The position numbers were made by a program, and so were the translations under genes. Below, in pieces: positions 22,129 through 31,359 of a DNA stretch of 64,000 nt (position 1 is the stretch's first letter; the number at the start of each line of letters is the position of its first letter). The notes beneath the pieces are model-generated. The model was not told where the DNA came from and searched no databases. It saw only the letters and a list, made by a program, of their open reading frames with translations. The stretch is from an uncultured bacterium. GTDB taxonomy: Bacteria; Bacillota; Clostridia; Oscillospirales; Oscillospiraceae. The DNA lies in contig CATKXO010000001.1 of NCBI GenBank assembly GCA_949840775.1, positions 1-64,000 of the forward strand, in the 5' to 3' direction.

Positions 22129-22947
22129 GTGAAAACCTACGATCCAAACCAGAATCAGGTTGACGCCGGGGGCCAATTTCCCGATGAGGACGGCTTTTTC
22201 TACTCCGGGCCCAGCCCCAGGGTGTGGGCGGGCTACCTGAAAAACCGGCTGCGGCAGGCCCTGCGCCCCCTGCCCCAGGAGCGGGACGGTAAAATGGCCG
22301 GCCCTCCCTGGAGCGGAGATCCGGAGCTGATTGCCGGGCTGGCCCAGGCCAAGCGCTTCCAATGCAGGGGAGCGGGTATCCGGGACCTGTCCTTTCTGGA
22401 GGGACTGACCCAGCTGAAGGAGCTGGACCTGTGGGACAACGACATCGAGGACCTGTCCCCCCTGGCCTCCCTCACCGGCCTGCGGGAGCTGTGGCTGCCC
22501 TACAACCTGATTACCGACCTGTCCCCTCTGGCCGGGCTGGACAAGCTGGTACAGCTGCATGTCTACGGCAACCGGATCACCAGTCTGGAGCCCCTGCGGG
22601 GGCTGACCAGCCTGAACACCCTGGACCTGCGGGGCAACCCCCTGGAGCCGGGGGCGCTGGCCTGCCTGCGCAAGTGCAAGCGGCTGGGAATGGTGAACCT
22701 GTCCAAAACCGGCCTGGGGGACGCCGGCGGCCTGGAGTTCTGCCGGGCCCACGTCCTGGAGCTCCAGGACAACCCTGGCCTCACCGGCATGGAGGTCATC
22801 TCCACCATGAAGCGGCTGTGCTGCCTGTACCTGGATACCGGGGTGGCCCGGCGGTACGATATCCAGGCCCTGGCCCCCCAGCTCATCGAGTACGGGGAGA
22901 TGGACGGGCTGTCCGTCTACGTCTGGCCGGAGAAATATTATAATTGA
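22129..22947 (+). CDS. Cytoplasmic leucine-rich repeat protein
   Basis: 272 residues with no signal peptide. About six 22-residue internalin-type LRRs lie between about 80 and 225, for example LTQLKELDLWDNDIEDLSPL and LVQLHVYGNRITSLEPLRG. They are followed by a non-repeat end with the pattern EYGEMDGLSVYVWPEKY. LRRs of this kind make protein-protein contacts; the partner is unknown. The start is GTG after GGAAGGGAGAGCAG. It takes the place where recR is often found, but shows no resemblance to RecR. A terminator separates it from ybaB, so it must have its own promoter, which I did not identify. Confidence 0.75.
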   Translation: MKTYDPNQNQVDAGGQFPDEDGFFYSGPSPRVWAGYLKNRLRQALRPLPQERDGKMAGPPWSGDPELIAGLAQAKRFQCRGAGIRDLSFLEGLTQLKELDLWDNDIEDLSPLASLTGLRELWLPYNLITDLSPLAGLDKLVQLHVYGNRITSLEPLRGLTSLNTLDLRGNPLEPGALACLRKCKRLGMVNLSKTGLGDAGGLEFCRAHVLELQDNPGLTGMEVISTMKRLCCLYLDTGVARRYDIQALAPQLIEYGEMDGLSVYVWPEKYYN

Positions 22948-22952
22948 CCTTC

Positions 22953-22981
22953 TTGCTTTTTGGACAAAACAGGTCTAAAAT
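22953..22981 (+). promoter_or_regulatory. Promoter of the MATE exporter
   Basis: TTGCTT (22953-22958) and TAAAAT (22976-22981), 17-base spacer. Confidence 0.65.
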
Positions 22982-23020
22982 GGATGTAAATTGAGAAAAG
23001 CAAGAGGAGAAGTGGACCAT

Positions 23021-24394
23021 ATGCCCCATTTTCATCAGAGCCACCCCAAGGAGCCGGCGGACCAGCGGCAGAAGATGCTGGAGACCCCCATCCACCGGCT
23101 GATCCCCTCCCTGGCGGCCCCCACCATCGTCAGTATGCTGGTGACCTCCGTCTACAACATGGCGGACACCTACTTTGTCTCCCAGATAAACACCAGCGCC
23201 TCTGGGGCGGTGGGGGTGGTGTTCTCCCTCATGGCCATCATCCAGGCGTTGGGGTTCACTGTGGGCATGGGTTCGGGGTCCATCGCCTCCCGGCTGCTGG
23301 GCCAGGACCGGAAGGAGGAGGCCGACGTGTTTGCCTCCTCCGGCGTGCTGGCCGCCCTGGCAGTGGGGCTGACCATGGCGGTGCTGGGCCAGATTTTCCG
23401 GGAGGATCTGATTTGGCTGCTGGGCTCCACCGAGACCATCTACCCCTACGCCCTGGACTACGCCTTTTACATCATCCTGGGCGCGCCGGTGATGATTTTG
23501 GCCTTTACCCTGAACAACCTGCTGCGGTGGCAGGGAAAGGCCAACCTGTCCGTCTTCGGACTGGCTACCGGCGGGATTTTGAACATCCTTCTGGACCCCA
23601 TCTTCATCTACGCCTTCAAAATGGGCATCGGCGGGGCTGGGGCGGCCACCCTGTTCAGCCAGTGCGTCAGCCTGTCCATCCTCGCCTCCTTCTTCCTGCG
23701 GAAACAGAGCGACCTGCGGGTGAGCCCCGCCTGCATCTCCCGCTCCCCCGGGACCTACCTGGCTATTTTGAAGCAGGGAATGCCCTCCTTCTTCCGTCAG
23801 GGGGTGGTGTCGATGGCGACCATGGCTCTGAACTACAACGCCCGTATCTACGGCGACGCGGCGGTGGCGGCGCTGGCCATCGTCGCCAAGGTCTTCCACC
23901 TGATCCAGTCCATCATCATCGGCTTTGGCCAGGGGTTTCAGCCTGTGCTGGGCTACAACTACGGCGCCCGCCGGCTGGACCGGGTGAAGGAGGCCATGTG
24001 GTTCTCGGTGCGGACCTGTACGGTCATTCTCACCCTGGGGGCGGTCATCGGCTTTGTGCTGGCCCCCCATATCATCACCCTCTTCCGCCGGGACGACCCC
24101 CTGGTCATCGCCATCGGCACCCGGGCCTTCCGGTATCAGTGCTTCACCCTGCCCCTGGGGGCGGTGATGGTCTTTGCCAACATGTTTTTCCAGGCCCTGG
24201 GCAAGTCCTGGCGGGCGGTGGTGCTGGCCATCTGCCGGCAGGGGCTGTACATCCCCCTGGTCTACCTCATGACCGGCTGGTTTGGCCTGCCCGGACTGGA
24301 GCGCACCCAGGCCGCCTCCGACCTGCTGGCCTTTGTGGTGGCCGCCGTGGTGCTCCTCCATTACTTCAAAACGGAATTTGGGAAAGAGACCTGA
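23021..24394 (+). CDS. MATE-family multidrug/toxin exporter
   Basis: 457 residues with twelve predicted membrane helices in two similar halves, the multidrug and toxic compound extrusion fold that expels cationic compounds using Na+ or H+ gradients. The first half has the family motif AAPTIVSMLVTSVYNMADTYFVSQ and GSGSIASRLLGQ. The second half has FFRQGVVSMATMALNYNARIYG and GFGQGFQPVLGYNYGA. I start at ATG 23021 behind AGAGGAG; a TTG 30 bases upstream is the alternative. No regulator is adjacent. Substrate unknown. Confidence 0.92.
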   Translation: MPHFHQSHPKEPADQRQKMLETPIHRLIPSLAAPTIVSMLVTSVYNMADTYFVSQINTSASGAVGVVFSLMAIIQALGFTVGMGSGSIASRLLGQDRKEEADVFASSGVLAALAVGLTMAVLGQIFREDLIWLLGSTETIYPYALDYAFYIILGAPVMILAFTLNNLLRWQGKANLSVFGLATGGILNILLDPIFIYAFKMGIGGAGAATLFSQCVSLSILASFFLRKQSDLRVSPACISRSPGTYLAILKQGMPSFFRQGVVSMATMALNYNARIYGDAAVAALAIVAKVFHLIQSIIIGFGQGFQPVLGYNYGARRLDRVKEAMWFSVRTCTVILTLGAVIGFVLAPHIITLFRRDDPLVIAIGTRAFRYQCFTLPLGAVMVFANMFFQALGKSWRAVVLAICRQGLYIPLVYLMTGWFGLPGLERTQAASDLLAFVVAAVVLLHYFKTEFGKET

Positions 24395-24401
24395 TATATC
24401 T

Positions 24402-24432
24402 CCCCGGAGTGCCTCCGCGCTCCGGGGGTTTC
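24402..24432 (+). terminator. Rho-independent terminator after the MATE gene
   Basis: CCCCGGAG / CTCCGGGG around a 10-base loop, followed by GTTTCT. The T-tract is short. Confidence 0.7.
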
Positions 24433-24535
24433 TGCTGCTCTGGACAAAAATTAAGGGCTTCTTAATATTTTCCCACTTGCGATTTAAACTGTCTGTGATA
24501 TGCTATCCTCAGAAATGAATGGGGGGACGGGCGAA

Positions 24536-25225
24536 ATGTACACCATCCTGATCTGCGACGACGACAGGGATATCGTCTCCGCGCTGGACATCTACCTCAC
24601 CAGCGAGGGCTACCAGACTGTCAAAGCCTACAACGGCCGGGAGGCCATCCGGGCGGCGGAGACCCATGAGATTCACCTGATTCTGATGGATATTATGATG
24701 CCCGAGCTGGACGGCATCCGGGCCACGGCCAAGCTGCGGGAGGGGAGCAACGTGCCCATCATCCTGCTCACCGCCAAGAGCGAGGACACGGACAAGATTC
24801 TGGGGCTGAACATCGGGGCGGACGACTACATCACCAAGCCCTTCAACCCCTTGGAGGTGGTCGCCCGGGTGAAGTCCCAGCTGCGGCGGTACACCGCCCT
24901 GGGGGGCGCGGAGAAGGGCCCCGGCCTGCTGACCGCCGGGCCCATCGCCATGGACGACGGGGCCAAGGTGGTCACGGTGGACGGGGAGTCCATTTCCCTG
25001 ACCCCCATCGAATACAACATCCTGAAACTGCTGCTGTCCCATCCGGGACAGGTGTTTTCCTCCGCCCAGATTTACGAGCAGGTGTGGAACGACCCGGCCT
25101 ACGGCTCGGAAAACACCGTGGCCGTCCACATCCGCCACCTGCGGGAGAAGATCGAGATTAACCCCGCCGAGCCCCGGTATCTCAAGGTGGTCTGGGGACT
25201 GGGCTACAAGATTGAGAAGGGGTGA
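24536..25225 (+). CDS. OmpR/PhoB-family response regulator (system 1)
   Basis: 229 residues, the normal length. The receiver domain (1-118) has acidic pocket residues in ILICDDD (8-10), phosphoacceptor Asp52 in LILMDIMMPELDG, a conserved Thr in ILLTAKSED and Lys in DYITKPFNPLE. The winged-helix DNA-binding domain (about 135-228) has SLTPIEYNILKLLLSHPGQV and the closing VVWGLGYKIEKG. ATG 24536 follows GGGGGGA. The cognate kinase starts four bases after the stop. The Walk/PhoB-like class suggests cell-envelope control, but no target is evident. Confidence 0.93.
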   Translation: MYTILICDDDRDIVSALDIYLTSEGYQTVKAYNGREAIRAAETHEIHLILMDIMMPELDGIRATAKLREGSNVPIILLTAKSEDTDKILGLNIGADDYITKPFNPLEVVARVKSQLRRYTALGGAEKGPGLLTAGPIAMDDGAKVVTVDGESISLTPIEYNILKLLLSHPGQVFSSAQIYEQVWNDPAYGSENTVAVHIRHLREKIEINPAEPRYLKVVWGLGYKIEKG

Positions 25226-25229
25226 GCCC

Positions 25230-27299
25230 ATGAAAAAGCTGCAAGGAAACATCATAGCCAAGGTGTGCGCCTGGATCGTCCTGCTGGCCGCCGCCTTTGG
25301 GGCGGGGGTCTTCGGGGTGCGGGCCCTGATCAGCTTCCAGTCGGTGGCCAGTGACAGCTGGCAGAACTCCGGCCGGTTTTACAGCGCCCTGGACGACCGC
25401 CGCCGGGAGCTGATGGAGGGGATCGAGTTGTCCCGCCAGCTGGAGCTGCTGGAGAAGCAGGTTGAGGAGGGCGCAGGCAACCCCCTGGCCTACGCCGACA
25501 TTGAGGCTATTCGGGAGCAGCTGGAACAGGTACAGGAGCAGTTTGGCCGCTCCAACACATGGTTCCGTTTCCGGGTGCTTGCCGATAACGGGCAGACCCT
25601 GCGGGGCACCAATCTAAAGGATGACGAGGCCATAGTCAAAGCGGTGTGGGATGTGCACTATTTCTCCTTTGAACTCTACGACGGGGGGGAGAATGGATAC
25701 TACTATGATCCAGAGACCGGGTTTTCAGACCCGCCCACTGCAGGATTAAATCCGGAGACTGAGCCCGCCCCCCTGAAGCTGGTGCTGGAGTACGGCGTAC
25801 CCGAGGAGATTGCCAGTGCCGAAATTCAGGACGAGTTTTATCAAATCTGGCAGACCTATGAGAACGACCGGGTTTTCTTCGACCAGTACCTCACCGGCTT
25901 TCTGAATCTGGGGGCCCTCACCCTGCTGGCCCTGATCTGGGTCCTCTGGACCGCCGGGCACAAGGCGGGAGAGGAGGGCATTGCCGCCACCTGGCAGGAG
26001 CGGGTTTGGTTTGACCTGTACGCCGCGGTTATGATCGCCGCTGTGGTGGTGCTGGCCGCCTGTACAATTTGGGCGGCGGAGCGGCTCTACTGGGGACGGT
26101 CCTACGCCGTTCGTGGGGAGGACTTTGATACCTTCTATAACCTGGGCATGCTGGGAGCGGGGGCCCTCTTCGCCGCCGGGGTGGGGTGCGGAGCCCTGCT
26201 GCTGCGCACCTTTGCCGTCCGCGTCAAGGCCCGGTGCCTGGCCAAGACCACCCTGCTGTGCAGGGTGTGGGGATGGACGGTCAGGACCGTCCATGAGTTT
26301 GTTCGCTCCCTGCCCCTGACCTGGAAGATGCTGGCGTTTTTCATGGGCTATCTGTTGGTGTCCATTTGGCTGTTCGCCGTTGGGCGGTACGACGGCATGT
26401 TCGGCCTGCTGTACTGGGGGCTACAGATGGTGATGGCCTTCCTCCTGGCCTGGTGGACGCTGAACTACCACCGCCTGCGCCAAGGCACCAAGACCATCGC
26501 CAAGGGCGACCTGGAGTATCAGATCGACACCACGCGGATGCCCTACGACCTGCGCCTCCAGGCGGAGGACCTGAACAACATCTCCGCCGGGCTTTCGGCG
26601 GCAGTGGACGAGAAGATGAAGAGCGAGCGGTTCAAGGCGGAGCTCATCACCAACGTGTCCCACGACCTGAAAACCCCGCTGACCTCCATCATCAACTACG
26701 TCAACCTCCTGAAATCCACCGAACAGACCGACCCCAAGGCGGCGGAGTATATCGAGGTGCTGGACCGGAAGTCCCAGCGGCTGAAAAAGCTCACCGAGGA
26801 CCTGGTGGAGGCGTCTAAGGCGTCCACCGGCGTGCTGTCGGTGACCAGGGAGAAAATCGGTATGTCCCAGCTCATCGACCAGGCCCTGGGGGAGTGGGAG
26901 GAGCGGCTGACCCAGCAGCGCCTCACTCTGGTGGCCAACCTCCCCGAGGGGGAGACCTGGGTCTTTGCCGACGGCCGCCACCTGTGGCGGGTCATTGACA
27001 ATCTGCTGTCCAACTGCGCCAAGTACGCCATGGAGGGCACCCGGGTCTACCTGGACCTGGAGCGGGGGAAGGGACAGGTGGCCCTGTCGGTGAAAAACAT
27101 CTCCCGGGAGCCGCTGAACGTCCCCGCCCAGCGGCTGATGGAGCGGTTCGTCCGGGGGGAGGAGTCCCGGTCCACCGAGGGCTCCGGACTGGGGCTGTCC
27201 ATCGCCCGGTCCCTCACCGAGCTCCAGGGCGGGACCTTCGACCTAGCGGTGGACGGCGACCTGTTCAAGGCCATCGTCACCCTGCCCCAGGCAAATTGA
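25230..27299 (+). CDS. Multi-pass sensor histidine kinase (system 1)
   Basis: 689 residues. Transmembrane helix 1 lies at about 12-35, then an extracytoplasmic region of about 190 residues. A block of about five further membrane helices (about 230-415, including LGALTLLALIWVLW, VMIAAVVVLAACTIW and MLAFFMGYLLVSIWLF) follows. After a HAMP-like linker the HisKA domain carries His478 in LITNVSHDLKTPLTS, then HATPase_c with N-box DNLLSNCAKYA and GSGLGLSIARSL. The many membrane passes resemble clostridial VanS/LytS-like kinases whose signal may be membrane-derived. Ribosome site GAAGGGG lies within the regulator's last codons. Confidence 0.92.
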   Translation: MKKLQGNIIAKVCAWIVLLAAAFGAGVFGVRALISFQSVASDSWQNSGRFYSALDDRRRELMEGIELSRQLELLEKQVEEGAGNPLAYADIEAIREQLEQVQEQFGRSNTWFRFRVLADNGQTLRGTNLKDDEAIVKAVWDVHYFSFELYDGGENGYYYDPETGFSDPPTAGLNPETEPAPLKLVLEYGVPEEIASAEIQDEFYQIWQTYENDRVFFDQYLTGFLNLGALTLLALIWVLWTAGHKAGEEGIAATWQERVWFDLYAAVMIAAVVVLAACTIWAAERLYWGRSYAVRGEDFDTFYNLGMLGAGALFAAGVGCGALLLRTFAVRVKARCLAKTTLLCRVWGWTVRTVHEFVRSLPLTWKMLAFFMGYLLVSIWLFAVGRYDGMFGLLYWGLQMVMAFLLAWWTLNYHRLRQGTKTIAKGDLEYQIDTTRMPYDLRLQAEDLNNISAGLSAAVDEKMKSERFKAELITNVSHDLKTPLTSIINYVNLLKSTEQTDPKAAEYIEVLDRKSQRLKKLTEDLVEASKASTGVLSVTREKIGMSQLIDQALGEWEERLTQQRLTLVANLPEGETWVFADGRHLWRVIDNLLSNCAKYAMEGTRVYLDLERGKGQVALSVKNISREPLNVPAQRLMERFVRGEESRSTEGSGLGLSIARSLTELQGGTFDLAVDGDLFKAIVTLPQAN

Positions 27300-27303
27300 C
27301 CTT

Positions 27304-27340
27304 GTGGGACCCGCCGCCCTGGGGGGGGGCGGGCCTCACA
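27304..27340. repeat. Degraded family B repeat
   Basis: TGTGGGACCCGCCGCCCTGG directly joined to a poly-G run and GGGCCTCACA. The centre of the element has been lost. Confidence 0.7.
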
Positions 27341-27354
27341 AAAAGCATCTGACT

Positions 27355-27387
27355 GCCGTCCATCTCTTTTGGGATGGGCGGCTTTTC
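27355..27387 (+). terminator. Rho-independent terminator after kinase 1
   Basis: GCCGTCCATC / GATGGGCGGC with a 7-8 base loop, followed by TTTTCTG. Confidence 0.82.
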
Positions 27388-27496
27388 TGTCCCGAGAAAA
27401 ATTACAAAAACCTATGGCTTTTTTTGCAATTTGTGGTATGATGATAAATACCACCCGTATGTAGTGGATGTCGCGGGAGAGAGGAGGCGGACGGCC

Positions 27497-28945
27497 GTGA
27501 GAAAAAAGGTGATTATGCTGGGCATGGTCCTGGCGTCGGCGCTGCTGCTCAGCGGCTGCCTGTTCCGCTCCCCGGACGATTTGTACCGTCAGCCGGAGAA
27601 GTCGCCGGGCTACGAGCAGCTCAACGCCGCCATCCGGACGGTGCGCACCGGACTGGAGACGGAATTTGCCACCCGCGTGGAGGACGTGACCATCATGGCG
27701 GGGGACAACACTGCCAGCATCCAGCTCCAGGACCTGGACGGAGACGGCCTGCGGGAGAGCGCAGTCACCTTTTTTCGGGTTCCGGGCATTGAAAAGCCCA
27801 TAAAAATCTATGTTTTCAACCAAATTGGGGAGGAATATGTCCCCACCGGCGTGGTGGAGGGGGAGGGCAGCGCCCTCTATGCCATCGGCTACGCTCAGAT
27901 CAACGGCGAGGGCCGGAAGGAGCTGGTCGTCAACTGGCAGATCAGCACCGGCGCCTATCAGCTGGGGGTATATACGCTGGATGACGTGGACCTGCCCGGC
28001 GGGGAGCTGGACGGGGATGAGGCCCTGGCCGCAGTCCGGGCCATGACCCGGGCCGACCTGATGGGTACCGAGCGGCTGCTCACCCGGTGCAGCGTGGCCG
28101 CCGACGGCTCCAGCGGCTGCCGCCTGCTGGACATGAACCGGGATGCCCGTACCGAGGTGCTGGTTACCCGGATGGACCCCGGTGCGCCCAGCAGTCAGGT
28201 GGAGCTCTACGGCTGGGACGACGGCGCGGTGGTCTCGCTGAGCGTTACCGACCTGTCCGCCGGCATCAATTCCCTCAACCGCATCCGCACCAACTACCTG
28301 GCCGGGAGCTACAACCAGCCTGCCCTCTATGTCACCAGCACCCTGGCCGAGGGGGGGAGGGTCGTCGATGTGGTGGCCTATATGGACGGCGTTCTCACCA
28401 ATATTTCCATGGGCAGCGACGGGGTAAGCCGGGAGCTGATCCAGGGCTACACCGATGTCAACCCCACCGATATCAACCGGGACATGGTGGCCGAGCTGCC
28501 CACCCCCTACCAGCTGCCCAGCTATGGAGAGAGCGCCTCCAGCAATTTCTGGCTGATCGACTGGGCCCAGTATGACCAGAGGGGCAAGCGCAGCCACGTG
28601 CTGACCACCTATCACAATGTGAGCGACGGCTGGTATCTGGTGATCCCGGAAAGCTGGCGGGACCAGATCACCATCTCCCGCAACGACCAGGTCACCGGCC
28701 GGCGTGAGGTGGTCTTCTCCCACTGGCTGGGGGAGGACCGGGAGCCCAAGGCCTTTTTGAGTATCTACCGCATGTCCAGCAGCCGCACCGGCGACCTGGA
28801 GGAGGAGGGCTGGATTGTCCTCCGTGAGGAGGAGAATGTCACCTACGCGGCCCGCTTCCACGAGGACGGCTGGAACTCCGGCCTGGACGAGATGGACCTG
28901 CTGGAGCGGTTTGATACCATCAAGAGAAGCTGGTACAATGAATAA
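27497..28945 (+). CDS. Lipoprotein with FG-GAP-like repeats, linked to two-component system 2
   Basis: 482 residues. A type II signal peptide ends in the lipobox LLSGC (Cys at about 22), so it is anchored outside the membrane. The body contains Asp/Asn-rich loops such as DLDGDGLRESAVTFF and DMNRDARTEVLVT, typical of calcium-binding propeller (FG-GAP/VCBS) blades, and a C-terminal domain with YLVIPESWRDQITISR. The start is GTG after GAGAGGAGGCG. Only 21 bases separate it from the response regulator, so it is probably cotranscribed and may act as an extracellular sensor for the kinase. That partnership is inferred. Confidence 0.8.
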   Translation: MRKKVIMLGMVLASALLLSGCLFRSPDDLYRQPEKSPGYEQLNAAIRTVRTGLETEFATRVEDVTIMAGDNTASIQLQDLDGDGLRESAVTFFRVPGIEKPIKIYVFNQIGEEYVPTGVVEGEGSALYAIGYAQINGEGRKELVVNWQISTGAYQLGVYTLDDVDLPGGELDGDEALAAVRAMTRADLMGTERLLTRCSVAADGSSGCRLLDMNRDARTEVLVTRMDPGAPSSQVELYGWDDGAVVSLSVTDLSAGINSLNRIRTNYLAGSYNQPALYVTSTLAEGGRVVDVVAYMDGVLTNISMGSDGVSRELIQGYTDVNPTDINRDMVAELPTPYQLPSYGESASSNFWLIDWAQYDQRGKRSHVLTTYHNVSDGWYLVIPESWRDQITISRNDQVTGRREVVFSHWLGEDREPKAFLSIYRMSSSRTGDLEEEGWIVLREEENVTYAARFHEDGWNSGLDEMDLLERFDTIKRSWYNE

Positions 28946-28966
28946 TCAATCGGGAGGAAAACGCCC

Positions 28967-29656
28967 ATGCGAAAGGTTTTAGTCCTGGAGGACGAGGAGA
29001 ATATCCGCAGCTTTGTGGTCATCAACCTGAAGCGGGCGGGCTATCAGACTGTGGAGGCGGGCACCGGCGAGGAGGCCCTGGAGGCCGTCCGGGACAACCC
29101 GGACATCAAGGTGGCCCTGCTGGATATCATGCTGCCCGGCATTGACGGCTTTGAGGTCTGCCGCCGCCTGCGGGCCATGGACAACAAGATCGGTATCATC
29201 ATGCTCACCGCCCGCACCCAGGAGATGGATAAGGTCACCGGCCTGATGACCGGGGCGGACGACTATGTGACCAAGCCCTTCTCCCCGGCGGAGCTCACCG
29301 CCCGGGTGGACGCCCTGTTCCGCCGCACCGGCGGGGACGAGGCGCCGGTCTCTCCCGACGAGATCAGCGACCCGCCCTTCCTCCTGAATACCCGCAACCG
29401 CACTCTGGAGAAGAACGGCCAGCGGGTGAAGCTGACCCAGGTGGAATACTCCATCGTCAAGCTGTTTATGGAAAATCCGGGCAAGGCCCTGTCCCGGGAG
29501 GAAATCTTAGACACCGTCTGGGGCAAGGACTACTTCGGTGAGCTGAAGATCGTGGACGTAAACATCCGCCGTCTGCGGATCAAAATAGAGGACAATGCCC
29601 AGAAGCCCACCTTTGTCAACACCGTGTGGGGCTACGGGTATAAGTGGGGGAGCTGA
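28967..29656 (+). CDS. OmpR/PhoB-family response regulator (system 2)
   Basis: 229 residues. The receiver has LVLEDEENIR, Asp53 in ALLDIMLPGIDG, IMLTARTQ and YVTKPFSPAE. The C-terminal winged helix has VKLTQVEYSIVKLFMENPGKALSREEILDTVWG and ends WGYGYKWG. GGGAGGAAAACGCCC precedes the ATG. It lies between the lipoprotein and, across an R1 repeat, its kinase. Confidence 0.93.
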   Translation: MRKVLVLEDEENIRSFVVINLKRAGYQTVEAGTGEEALEAVRDNPDIKVALLDIMLPGIDGFEVCRRLRAMDNKIGIIMLTARTQEMDKVTGLMTGADDYVTKPFSPAELTARVDALFRRTGGDEAPVSPDEISDPPFLLNTRNRTLEKNGQRVKLTQVEYSIVKLFMENPGKALSREEILDTVWGKDYFGELKIVDVNIRRLRIKIEDNAQKPTFVNTVWGYGYKWGS

Positions 29657-29662
29657 GCAAAG

Positions 29663-29797
29663 GGCCCCCTTCGCAAAGGGGGCTCCCGGCGAAGCCGGGT
29701 GGGGGTTTTCCCCCAAAAAGCAGATGCGTTTCGATTGGAGAAAACCCTCCGTCATCCGCTTCGCGGATACCACCTCCCTTTGCGAAGGGAGGCTTTT
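29663..29797. repeat. Palindromic intergenic repeat, family R1, inside operon
   Basis: Inverted relative to the copy at 9. The inner hairpins are CCCGGCGAAGCCGGG and ATCCGCTTCGCGGAT; the latter occurs only here. It separates the response regulator from its kinase. Confidence 0.85.
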
Positions 29798-29817
29798 GAA
29801 AGGCAGGTGAGCGCACA

Positions 29818-31245
29818 ATGGCCAAGACCACAAATTTGCAGGACCAGGTCAAGATTCGGGGCATCCGGCGGCGGTGGCTGCTGAACAGTGTGGCCATTGT
29901 GCTGCTGATCCTGACGCTGGCAGTGGGGGCCTTTGCCGCCATGCTGTGGAGCTACTATTACACCGGCACAGCGGACGACCTTGCCCGCAAGGCCACGTCC
30001 TCCGCCAACGGCTTTCGCATGTATACCCGCTCCGACTACCGGGCGGCGGCCCAGCAGACGGTGAGCAGCTACGAGGACAAGAGCAGTCTGGAGCTGCAAT
30101 TTCTGGACCCCACCGGGGCGGTGATTCTGTCAGGCAACGACCTGACTGCCGGCTCAACCCCAGGCACGCCGGACATCCAGCAGGCCATGAGCGAGCTGAG
30201 CACCAAGCACTGGCGGGGCCGGGACCCGGCTACCCGTGAGCGCATTCTGGCAGCTTCCAGTCCGGTGATCTACCAGGGCGAGGTGGTGGGCGTCATCCGC
30301 TATGTCACCTCCCTGACCGAGATCGACCGGCAGTTTACCTTTGCCATGACCGTGATTGCCGCCATTGGCCTGGGCATTTTTGCCATGGTCTATTTTTCCA
30401 ACCTCTACTTTGTCCGCTCCATTGTGGAGCCGCTGGCCGGCATCACCGAGATCGCCCGGGTCATCGCTGACGGCAGCTACGGGGTGCAGATTGAGAAGAA
30501 ATACGACGACGAGATCGGCGAGCTCACCGACGCCATCAACGACATGTCCCGGAAAATCCGCCAGGCGGAGAAGACCCAGAGCGAATTTATCTCCTCCGTC
30601 TCCCACGAGCTGCGTACCCCCCTCACCGCCATCACCGGCTGGGCGGAGACAATCCAAAACGGGGAGTGCCGCTCTGCCGGAGACATCCGGAAGGGGATGA
30701 ACATCATTGTCTCAGAGGCCAAGCGGCTGAGCAATATGGTGGAGGAGCTGCTGGAGTTCTCCCGGATGGAGGACGGGCGGTTTACCCTTTCGGTGGAGCC
30801 CCTGGACCTGAAGGCGGAGCTGGAGGACGCGGTGTATACCTATACCGAGTTTTTCCGCAAGGAGGGCATTGAGCTGCGGTACATCGACTGCCCGGAGGAG
30901 ATGCTCCCCATCTCCGGCGACCCGGAGCGGCTGCGCCAGGTGTTCTGCAATCTGCTGGACAACGCCGCCAAACACGGCGGGGCCGGCAAAAAAATTGATG
31001 TGTCCGTGGAGCGGACGGGAGATATGGCGGTCATCCGCATCCGGGACTACGGCCCCGGTGCCCCCGAAGAGGAACTCCCGTTCCTGAAAAATAAGTTCTA
31101 CAAGGGCAGCTCCAAGGCCCGGGGGTCGGGCATCGGCCTGGCCGTGTGTGAGGAGATCGTCACCCGCCACGAGGGCTACATGGAGGTCAGCAACGCCGCC
31201 GGCGGCGGCTTTCAGGTGACCATCCGCCTGCCCATTGAAAATTAG
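29818..31245 (+). CDS. Sensor histidine kinase (system 2)
   Basis: 475 residues with the classic layout. TM1 lies at about 21-45 (LNSVAIVLLILTLAVGAFAAML) and an extracytoplasmic sensor of about 130 residues follows. TM2 lies at about 176-198, then HAMP around SIVEPLAGITEIARVIADG. HisKA has His263 in FISSVSHELRTPLTAITGWAE, and HATPase_c has FCNLLDNAAKHG and GSGIGLAVCEEIV. It pairs with the regulator at 28967. An intervening R1 repeat could lower its expression relative to the regulator. Confidence 0.93.
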   Translation: MAKTTNLQDQVKIRGIRRRWLLNSVAIVLLILTLAVGAFAAMLWSYYYTGTADDLARKATSSANGFRMYTRSDYRAAAQQTVSSYEDKSSLELQFLDPTGAVILSGNDLTAGSTPGTPDIQQAMSELSTKHWRGRDPATRERILAASSPVIYQGEVVGVIRYVTSLTEIDRQFTFAMTVIAAIGLGIFAMVYFSNLYFVRSIVEPLAGITEIARVIADGSYGVQIEKKYDDEIGELTDAINDMSRKIRQAEKTQSEFISSVSHELRTPLTAITGWAETIQNGECRSAGDIRKGMNIIVSEAKRLSNMVEELLEFSRMEDGRFTLSVEPLDLKAELEDAVYTYTEFFRKEGIELRYIDCPEEMLPISGDPERLRQVFCNLLDNAAKHGGAGKKIDVSVERTGDMAVIRIRDYGPGAPEEELPFLKNKFYKGSSKARGSGIGLAVCEEIVTRHEGYMEVSNAAGGGFQVTIRLPIEN

Positions 31246-31274
31246 CGGCGGGTCTGGTAGAATGAATGAGGCGC

Positions 31275-31336
31275 GGGGCGGCGAGGGCGCTGCCCCCTAC
31301 AGGAGATATGTAGGGGCCGCTCCCCTGGGCAGCCCG
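31275..31336. repeat. Family C repeat
   Basis: GGGCGGCGAGGGCGCTGCCCCCTACA followed by TGTAGGGGCCGCTCCCCTGGGCAGCCC, two imperfect hairpins in the leader of the DUF1385 gene. Confidence 0.7.
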
Positions 31337-31359
31337 CAAAACAACAAAGGAGAACCCAA

